Shown: positions 6,897 to 11,957 of the stretch, in pieces
How the letters are laid out: the number at the start of each line of letters is the position of its first letter
Numbering within the stretch: position 1 is the stretch's first letter
Assembly (NCBI GenBank): GCA_964236445.1
Contig: CAXSDR010000098.1
Span: 1 to 14,081, forward strand
Length of the DNA: 14,081 bases
Origin: CAXSDR01 sp964236445
GTDB lineage: Bacteria; Actinomycetota; Actinomycetes; Motilibacterales; Motilibacteraceae
Direction: 5' to 3'
Position numbers and translations under genes: made by a program
Notes under the pieces: generated by a model
Database searches by the model: none
The model's input: the letters and a program-made list of their open reading frames with translations, nothing else
Told to the model about the DNA's origin: nothing

Positions 6897-7783
6897 CGGC
6901 GCCGCGACGGGTCAGCCGCGTGCGCGATCCGGCCCACCCACGCCATGCCGAGCCCGGCCAAGGTGACGCCCGCGACCAGGCAGCCGCGCCCCCAGGTCGA
7001 TCCGAGCAGCACCGCTGTGGGATGGGCACCCAGCAGCGCCCCGCAGATCAGCCCGAGCACGGGCAGACCGGCGAGCAGACGCGCACTGGCGCGAGGTGCC
7101 GCCAGCTGTCCCTCGATCTCGCGCCTGACCGCCGCCTCTGCTCGCAGCGCGCCAGCAACCCGGTCGATGGCCGGAGCGAGGCCGGAGCCGGTCGCTCCCA
7201 CGACGTCCCAGCACACCGCCACCGCCGCGAGACCCTGGGCGCCGGGAAGCACCGCGAGGCCGGCCAGGCCCGACGCGACTGTTGCCGGGTCGGTCTCGAC
7301 CGCGAGAGAGCCCATGGCCAGAGCCAGCCCCTGTGCCCCGCTCGCAGGCGTCCGGCCCGCTGACCCCACCCCGGACACCGCCGCACCCAGAGCGCGGCTC
7401 GGGAGCTGACCACCCCGCAGCTCGGCTGCGAGAGCCGGGCACAGCTCGAGGACGAAGGCGCGGATGTCGCGCAGGTCTGCCGCGCGCCGGTGCAGCGCAT
7501 ACCACCGCCACGCAATGACCGCGACAGGCGGAGCCGCCGCGAGCACCACGACCGACGTCAGCAACGCCAGGGCGACAGCGACAGCAGCGACGCCTGCGCA
7601 GGGCAGGAGCAACCTCGAGCCGCGCGCCCTCAGCTCGTGCCGGTGAAGCGGCGCGCCTGCCGGCGCGGCAAGCAGCGTCTCGAGCCGCTGCAGCGGCGCC
7701 ATCCCAGCGCGCAGCCCGCCGCAGAGAACGGCCAGTCCGACCGAAATGCCGGTGAACGAGGCGAGCAGAGTGCCGCCCCTCAC
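6893..7783 (-). CDS. TadB-like membrane platform protein (type II secretion F domain)
   Basis: 296 residues. It has an N-terminal helix (about 5-26), a hydrophobic pair (57-95), a cytoplasmic T2SSF domain (about 108-235) and two C-terminal helices (237-252 and 266-286). Family-typical stretches are VLELCPALAAELRGGQLPSR (111-130) and GSGLAPAIDRVAGALRAEAA (199-218), followed by REIEGQLAAPRASARLLAGL (221-240). It is expected to sit in the cytoplasmic membrane with TadC and engage the TadA hexamer. Both ends overlap neighbours as GTGA: the start at 7783 with the tadA stop and the stop at 6893 with the tadC start. Cys, Ala and Gly are abundant in the helices; nothing looks truncated. Confidence 0.87.
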   Translation of the reverse strand: MRGGTLLASFTGISVGLAVLCGGLRAGMAPLQRLETLLAAPAGAPLHRHELRARGSRLLLPCAGVAAVAVALALLTSVVVLAAAPPVAVIAWRWYALHRRAADLRDIRAFVLELCPALAAELRGGQLPSRALGAAVSGVGSAGRTPASGAQGLALAMGSLAVETDPATVASGLAGLAVLPGAQGLAAVAVCWDVVGATGSGLAPAIDRVAGALRAEAAVRREIEGQLAAPRASARLLAGLPVLGLICGALLGAHPTAVLLGSTWGRGCLVAGVTLAGLGMAWVGRIAHAADPSRRR

Positions 7784-9015
7784 TGCCGCTCCCCGAAACC
7801 GCAGGCAGCGGCCAGGAGCGGCCAGCCGACAGTGCGCACCTCGCCTACCACCGCGTTCAGCACCTCGCAGGTCCCCCCTGGCCCCGCCCGCAGCACCGCG
7901 ACCTCGCTCACCCGCCGTCGACCGTCGGCGTCCCGGCGCAGATGAACGACCGCATCGAACGCGGCGAAGAGCATCCCGTGCACCGCCTCGCGGCCGAGCC
8001 GCTCGGGGGCTGCGAGCACGTCGACGCGCGCCGGGACCTCCGCGGGCCCGCGGGCGTGCAGGGTGGCGAGCCCGCCCTCGTGCCCGGTGTTGAGCGCGCC
8101 CAGCAGGTCGAGCACCTCGGGGCCTCGTGCCTCCCCGACGATGATCCGGTCGGGACGCATCCGCATCGCCTGACGCACGAGGTCGCGCAGGGTGACCTCG
8201 CCCGCGCCCTCCACGTTGGCTGCACGCGCCTCGAGGCGCACGACGTGCGGGTGACGCGGACGCAGCTCACCGACGTCCTCGACGAGGACCAGCCGCTCGC
8301 CAGGGTCGACCGCGCCGAGCAGGGCCGCGAGGAAGGTGGTCTTGCCAGAGCCCGTGCCCCCGGTGACGAGGATGGCGCGGCGCCGCGCGATCAGCGCGCG
8401 CACGACAGGGCCGCTGACCGGGCCCAGCGTGCCGCAGGTCTCGAGCTCGTCGAGGGTGAAGGCATGCCGGCGGCCCATGCGCAGCGAGAGCACGGTGCCG
8501 CCTGGGCTGATCGGCGGCAGCACGGCGTGCAGCCGCGTGCCGTCGGGCAGCCTCGCGTCGACCCACGGGCAGGCGTCATCGAGCCGGCGGCCGGCGCTGG
8601 CGGCCAGCCGTTGGGCGAGCAGCCGCACATCGTCTGCTGTGCCCAGCGCGACGTCCACACGCACGAGGCCCTCGCCGCGGTCGAGCCAGACGTCGCGACC
8701 GGCGTTGACCAGCACGTCGGTGACCGCCGGGTCGTTGATCAGCCGCTGAAGGGGACCCGCTCCCCGCAGCTGGGCGCGGACGTCGGCCGCCACCTGGCGC
8801 CCTGAACGCTCGCCCAACGCTGCGGCCGACCCCACCAGGATGACCTCGGCCCGAACCGCGGCCGCCACGCGCGACGCCGTGGGCTCCAGCCCCGACTCGA
8901 CGAGCCTGGCCCGCACACGCGCGGCCAGGGCCGGATCGGGCCCGGTCCCCCGCTCCGCGTCCCAACCGGACGCGCGCCCCCGCGACCCCGCCCACCGTGA
9001 AGCCGTCGGGCTCAC
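7780..9015 (-). CDS. tadA: TadA/CpaF-family secretion ATPase
   Basis: 411-residue type II/IV secretion ATPase. The N-terminal domain (about 85-205) carries GAGPLQRLINDPAVTDVLVN (85-104) and DARLPDGTRLHAVLPP (153-168). The RecA-like core holds Walker A GGTGSGKT (219-226), the Asp box LVLVEDVGEL (242-251), Walker B region RIIVGEARGPE (290-300) and the His box TGHEGGLATLHARGP (310-324). All catalytic elements are intact. It should form a hexamer at the cytoplasmic face and drive Flp pilus or Tad secretion assembly. Family TIGR-style naming calls it the 'helicase/secretion neighbourhood ATPase'. Start: GTG at 9015 overlapping the ssd stop as GTGA. The first 30 residues are low-complexity and a slightly later start cannot be excluded. 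The gene symbol is by family, not proven orthology. Confidence 0.93.
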   Translation of the reverse strand: MSPTASRWAGSRGRASGWDAERGTGPDPALAARVRARLVESGLEPTASRVAAAVRAEVILVGSAAALGERSGRQVAADVRAQLRGAGPLQRLINDPAVTDVLVNAGRDVWLDRGEGLVRVDVALGTADDVRLLAQRLAASAGRRLDDACPWVDARLPDGTRLHAVLPPISPGGTVLSLRMGRRHAFTLDELETCGTLGPVSGPVVRALIARRRAILVTGGTGSGKTTFLAALLGAVDPGERLVLVEDVGELRPRHPHVVRLEARAANVEGAGEVTLRDLVRQAMRMRPDRIIVGEARGPEVLDLLGALNTGHEGGLATLHARGPAEVPARVDVLAAPERLGREAVHGMLFAAFDAVVHLRRDADGRRRVSEVAVLRAGPGGTCEVLNAVVGEVRTVGWPLLAAACGFGERQ

Positions 9016-10112
9016 GCCGCCCTGCCGTCGCGTGCGAGCCGGCTCAGCGCGGCGTCGAGGAAGTCGGCACAGAACACTGCAAGCGGGCCGCGCCCGCTGA
9101 CGGCCGGCGGCTCGCCGCGCTCGAGGCAGGCCGCGAGGCCCGGCTCGCTTCGCAGCTCTCCGGCGAGCGGCAGGTCGAGGGCATCGGCGATGGTCGCTGC
9201 GGGCAGCCCGGCAGGCGCCGGGCCCCTGACCACCAGACGCAGGTCGGACACGGCCTCGCGAGCGGCCCCGGCGACCCGGGCGGCCGCGGCGGTCGCGCGT
9301 ACCTCAGCAGGCACGACCAGAAGCGCCACGGACGCGGTGGCGAGCACGGCGGCGGTTGCCTCGTCGAGGTGGCGCGGCACGTCGACGACGACCACGTCGC
9401 AGGCCCGGGACGCGGCGGCGAGCACCGCCGCCATGGCAGGTGCCGGCACGGACAGCACGTCGCCTCGGTCCCATGACAGGACGACGAGCCCATCGACACA
9501 GGGCAACGCGTCGTGCAGGTCTCGCGCACTGACCCGGCCCTCGGCGTCGCTCAGCTGCGGCCAGCGCAAGCCCGACGCAGCCTCGCCGCCCACCACCAGG
9601 TCGATGCCGCCACCCAGCGGATCGGCGTCGACGAGCATGGTGCGATGACCGGCACGCGCGGCAGTGACCGCGAGAGCGGCTGCGAGCGTCGTCGCACCCG
9701 CTCCGCCGCGCCCACCCATCACGGCGACGACGAGGGCCGGCACCGAGGTGGACTCGGCGGCATCAGCGAGCACGTGGATCAGCTCCGCCTGCGCATCGGG
9801 CAGGAACAAGACCTTCTCGGCGCCCACCTCGACCGCTGACTGCCACAGCGACGGGTCGGGTTGTGGATCGTCGGCCCGCGAGATGCCGACGAGCACCACG
9901 CCGCGGCGCCGCGCCAGACCTGCGGTGTGGAGCTGCTCCAGCGCGTCCAGCCCGACGACGACGCACGATGCGTCGTCCCAGCCGGAGCGGGGGGCGCGGG
10001 CCTGGGCCAGATCGACCGCCACCGAGCACTCGAGCCCTGCGGCCTGCGCCAGGGCGAGCACCTCGTCGAGGAGCTCCGGATCAGCGGTGAGCACGAGCGG
10101 GAGAGCTGGCAC
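9012..10112 (-). CDS. ssd: CpaE/TadZ-like ParA-family protein (septum site-determining protein Ssd)
   Basis: 366 residues from the GTG at 10112, chosen because GGAGG lies at 10118-10122 with 5-base spacing and the protein then begins PALPLVLTADPELLDEVLAL, a receiver-like domain. The open frame to 10394 runs through the 6C RNA and is not supported. Residues 1-115 look like a degenerate receiver. From 126 a MinD/ParA-type ATPase domain follows: VVAVMGGRGGAGATTLAAAL (128-147), LVDADPLGGGIDLVVGG (160-176) and DVVVVDVPRH (239-248). The P-loop reads GGAGATT, with Ala where the canonical Lys of GGxGKT would be, as is typical of CpaE-like proteins, so ATP use may be altered. Related proteins place Tad machinery at the pole, and mycobacterial Ssd affects septation. 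It is the first gene of the tad cluster, downstream of an AT-rich, promoter-like stretch. Confidence 0.9.
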   Translation of the reverse strand: MPALPLVLTADPELLDEVLALAQAAGLECSVAVDLAQARAPRSGWDDASCVVVGLDALEQLHTAGLARRRGVVLVGISRADDPQPDPSLWQSAVEVGAEKVLFLPDAQAELIHVLADAAESTSVPALVVAVMGGRGGAGATTLAAALAVTAARAGHRTMLVDADPLGGGIDLVVGGEAASGLRWPQLSDAEGRVSARDLHDALPCVDGLVVLSWDRGDVLSVPAPAMAAVLAAASRACDVVVVDVPRHLDEATAAVLATASVALLVVPAEVRATAAAARVAGAAREAVSDLRLVVRGPAPAGLPAATIADALDLPLAGELRSEPGLAACLERGEPPAVSGRGPLAVFCADFLDAALSRLARDGRAA

Positions 10113-10162
10113 GAGAACCTCCGAGCGACGGCGGATGTCGTGCCAGCGTCGCCGGAGGAGTG

Positions 10163-10197
10163 GTTCTTTACGGAAATAAAAGAAATCTGTGTATAAA
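10163..10197 (-). promoter_or_regulatory. AT-rich island upstream of ssd, possible promoter
   Basis: About 35 bases are strikingly AT-rich inside a GC-rich chromosome. On the minus strand TATACA (10195-10190) is a fair -10 hexamer and TAAAGA (10170-10165) another, but neither has a good -35 at 16-18 bases. It lies 50-85 bp before the ssd start and just beyond the proposed 3' end of the 6C RNA, so it may drive the tad cluster. On the plus strand TATAAA is also present, so the direction is uncertain. Confidence 0.4.
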
Positions 10198-10206
10198 CCG
10201 AGGAGA

Positions 10207-10230
10207 GGGGCAGTCTGTGGACAGTGCCCC
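10207..10230 (-). terminator. Possible terminator of the 6C RNA
   Basis: GGGGCA (10207-10212) pairs with TGCCCC (10225-10230), with an inner CTG/CAG pairing across a 2-base bulge and a TGGA loop. On the minus strand it lies about 28 bases beyond the second C-loop hairpin and is followed by a pyrimidine-rich stretch and, nine bases on, TTTATA. It is a candidate 3' end for the small RNA, although the U-tract is not directly adjacent. Confidence 0.4.
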
Positions 10231-10257
10231 CGGATCCGCCCGCAATGGGCAGGGGAG

Positions 10258-10340
10258 GGACGGCCCCCGCTGGGGGGGGTAGCGGGGACCGTCCAAATCC
10301 CCACGGGGCGGCTCGGGGGGGGTGAGCCGGTTGCCGTGGG
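10258..10340 (-). ncRNA. 6C small RNA (two hairpins with C-run loops)
   Basis: On the minus strand two stem-loops follow each other, each capped by the same 9-base loop ACCCCCCCC. The 5' hairpin pairs 10334-10340 with 10300-10306 and 10324-10329 with 10309-10314 around the loop at 10315-10323. The 3' hairpin pairs 10281-10294 with 10258-10271, 14 pairs, around the loop at 10272-10280. A 5-base linker separates them. This matches 6C, a structured RNA class widespread in actinobacteria and defined by two stem-loops with six or more cytosines. The M. tuberculosis copy (B11), from memory, also lies between the ssd and HAD-hydrolase genes. The one imperfect pair in the 3' stem (10264/10288) is G-U on the minus strand but C-A on the plus strand, supporting minus-strand transcription. 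Outer ends are not fixed; the RNA may start near 10366 and end near 10207. In mycobacteria 6C-type RNA affects growth and is thought to pair with G-rich mRNA sites. Confidence 0.9.
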
Positions 10341-10343
10341 AGC

Positions 10344-10366
10344 GTCAGCGTCGAATCGACGCCGAC
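10344..10366 (-). other. Additional stem-loop at the predicted 5' end of the 6C transcript
   Basis: GTCAGCGTC (10344-10352) and GACGCCGAC (10358-10366) form a 9-pair stem around a 5-base loop. The single imperfect pair (10347/10363) is a U-G wobble if read as minus-strand RNA and an A-C mismatch on the plus strand. It lies between the predicted 6C promoter and the first C-loop hairpin, so it is probably a third hairpin of the same RNA. A protein-binding inverted repeat is the main alternative. Confidence 0.5.
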
Positions 10367-10372
10367 TCAGCC

Positions 10373-10401
10373 ATCGTGTACCCCAATCGACCAATAGGCA
10401 A
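10373..10401 (-). promoter_or_regulatory. Predicted promoter of the 6C RNA
   Basis: On the minus strand TTGCCT (10401-10396) and CACGAT (10378-10373) are 17 bases apart, acceptable -35 and -10 hexamers for a housekeeping actinobacterial sigma factor. The overlapping TACACG (10380-10375) is an alternative -10. A start 6-7 bases on would fall near 10366, exactly where the third hairpin begins. Confidence 0.45.
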
Positions 10402-10440
10402 ATGTTGGCGGCCGAAATGTTTTGTCAGCGTGTCGGCCCC

Positions 10441-10446
10441 TACCCT
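10441..10446 (+). promoter_or_regulatory. Putative -10 element for a leaderless HAD hydrolase transcript
   Basis: TACCCT fits the TANNNT -10 pattern and ends six bases before the GTG at 10453, so transcription would begin at the start codon. No good ribosome site precedes that GTG, which favours a leaderless mRNA. No convincing -35 is seen: TTGTCA lies only 13 bases upstream. Confidence 0.4.
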
Positions 10447-10452
10447 GAGGGC

Positions 10453-11316
10453 GTGGCGGAGCAGCTAGTGGGTCCGGAGCAGCCAGCAGGGTCCGTGCGC
10501 GACGCGCTGCGGCCGGCCCGTGCGGCAGCATTCTTCGACCTCGACAAGACCGTCATCGCCAAGTCCAGCGTCATGGCCTTCAGCCGCCCCTTCTTCCGTG
10601 GTGGCCTGATCAACCGCCGGGCGGTGCTGCGCAGCGCGTACGCCCAGTTCGTCTTCTCGGTGGGCGGCGCTGACGCCGACCAGGTCGAGCGCATGCGGGC
10701 CTACCTGTCGGCGATGAGCACCGGGTGGGACGTCGCGCAGGTCAAGGAGATCGTCGCCGAGACGCTGCACGAGCTGATCGACCCGATCATCTACGACGAG
10801 GCCGCGACCCTGATCGAGGAGCACCGCGCCGCAGGTCGCGACGTCGTCATCGTGAGCACGTCGGGCGCTGAGATCGTCGAGCCGATCGGCGAGATGCTCG
10901 GTGCCGACGTGGTGGCGGCGACCCGTCTGGTCGTCGCCGACGGCCGCTACACCGGGGTCATCGAGCACTACGTCTATGCCGAGGAGAAGGCGAGCGAGGT
11001 CCGTCGACTCGCCGCCGAGAACGGCTACGACCTCGCGCACAGCTATGCCTACAGCGACTCGGTCACGGACCTGCCGATGCTGAAGGCCGTCGGTTTTCCG
11101 GTGGCCGTCAACCCCGATCGCGCCCTGCGCAAGGAAGCACTCGCCCGCGGCTGGCCGGTGCTCGTGTTCACGCGGCCGGTCCGGTTGCGTGACCGCCTGC
11201 CCGGAGTCACGATGCGCCAGCCTGCACTGGCCGCTGCCACCGTGGCCGGTGCGGCCGCCACCGCCGGCGTGGTGTGGCTCGCCACTCGCCGACGGGGTCG
11301 TCGGACCGTCGCGTGA
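10453..11316 (+). CDS. HAD-superfamily subfamily IB hydrolase (SerB-like phosphatase)
   Basis: 287 residues from the GTG at 10453. It has all four HAD motifs: FFDLDKT (27-33) with nucleophile Asp29 and acid Asp31, VIVSTSG (132-138), Lys179 in YAEEKASE, and YAYSDSVTDLPML (198-210) with Asp202 and Asp206. The cap (about 40-125) resembles that of subfamily IB enzymes related to phosphoserine phosphatase (Rv3661-like). The substrate is unknown and phosphoserine is not implied. A C-terminal hydrophobic segment (about 258-278, ALAAATVAGAAATAGVVWLA) followed by RRRGRR suggests a membrane anchor with the catalytic domain in the cytoplasm. ATG codons at 10402 and 10417 are in frame or nearby, but they would place the start upstream of TACCCT and add residues unlike the family. 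The stop overlaps the next start as GTGA. Confidence 0.88.
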   Translation: MAEQLVGPEQPAGSVRDALRPARAAAFFDLDKTVIAKSSVMAFSRPFFRGGLINRRAVLRSAYAQFVFSVGGADADQVERMRAYLSAMSTGWDVAQVKEIVAETLHELIDPIIYDEAATLIEEHRAAGRDVVIVSTSGAEIVEPIGEMLGADVVAATRLVVADGRYTGVIEHYVYAEEKASEVRRLAAENGYDLAHSYAYSDSVTDLPMLKAVGFPVAVNPDRALRKEALARGWPVLVFTRPVRLRDRLPGVTMRQPALAAATVAGAAATAGVVWLATRRRGRRTVA

Positions 11317-11894
11317 GCCGACGCGGGGGCTCCCGCCATGCCATCGCCGGCGCCACCGTGGTTGTCCTCGTTGCGGTTCTGCTCGCGCTGGCAGGGCTGA
11401 TCCTGCACGCCCGCACAGGCAGCCGCACGGCGCGCGACTCGGGCGCCGAGACCGCAACCGGGGCTGCTGCCACAGCGAGCGGCGACGACGCTGTCGGCGG
11501 CCTCGTGCTGAGCGGCGCCGACCTGACAGCAGCCGGCACCGAGCTCTCCCTGTCGCTGCGCGTGCACAACGCCGACGACGAGCCCGTCGTCGTCACAGCC
11601 GTCGCGACTCCAGCAACAGCCACCGCAACGCTGCGCAGCGCACTCCCGCGGGGCGGCGTACGGCTCGCGGCTCACGCACAGGGCGTACTACTCCTGGTGT
11701 GGAGCGGTCCCGACTGCGCCGTCGCCCCACCCGACCGCGTGATCGGTGACCTCACCTACACCCTGACGGACGAGCGCGGCGCGACGGCGACCGGGCTGCT
11801 GCTGACCGGCGCGGCCGACGACCTGCTGCGCAAGACGTGGCGTGACACGTGCGAGGGCGAGGGCTCCGCACCGCCTGCCCCTGACGGCAGCTGA
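11313..11894 (+). CDS. Hypothetical single-pass membrane or secreted protein
   Basis: 193 residues from the GTG at 11313, which overlaps the HAD hydrolase stop as GTGA. The longer frame to 11274 lies inside the HAD gene. A basic N-terminus (SRRGGSRH) precedes one hydrophobic helix (about 12-32, IAGATVVVLVAVLLALAGLI), then an Ala/Thr/Gly-rich linker (35-60) and an extracytoplasmic domain of about 120 residues rich in beta-type stretches (LTAAGTELSLSLRVHN, GVLLLVWSGPDCAV). Two Cys in the domain (in GPDCAVAPP and RDTCEGEG) could form a disulphide. The layout suggests a small anchored immunoglobulin-like or transglutaminase-accessory-like fold, but I recognise no family. The tight coupling implies joint expression with the hydrolase. 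Confidence 0.75.
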   Translation: MSRRGGSRHAIAGATVVVLVAVLLALAGLILHARTGSRTARDSGAETATGAAATASGDDAVGGLVLSGADLTAAGTELSLSLRVHNADDEPVVVTAVATPATATATLRSALPRGGVRLAAHAQGVLLLVWSGPDCAVAPPDRVIGDLTYTLTDERGATATGLLLTGAADDLLRKTWRDTCEGEGSAPPAPDGS

Positions 11895-11906
11895 CACCGG
11901 GGCAAC

Positions 11907-11912
11907 TACCGT
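11907..11912 (+). promoter_or_regulatory. Weak candidate -10 upstream of acs
   Basis: TACCGT fits TANNNT and lies 45 bp before the acs GTG in the 63-bp gap after the hypothetical gene. The nearest -35-like hexamer, TGACGG at 11882-11887, is 19 bases away. Read-through from the HAD operon is the alternative. Confidence 0.22.
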
Positions 11913-11957
11913 CATCGCCAGCAGCGACCAAACGCCCGACAGCTCAGGAGCAATCGC

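Noticed and set aside
9012..10394. Extended 460-residue form of Ssd
   Set aside because: The extra N-terminal part is translated through the 6C RNA and its promoter; the GTG at 10112 with GGAGG gives a normal family start.
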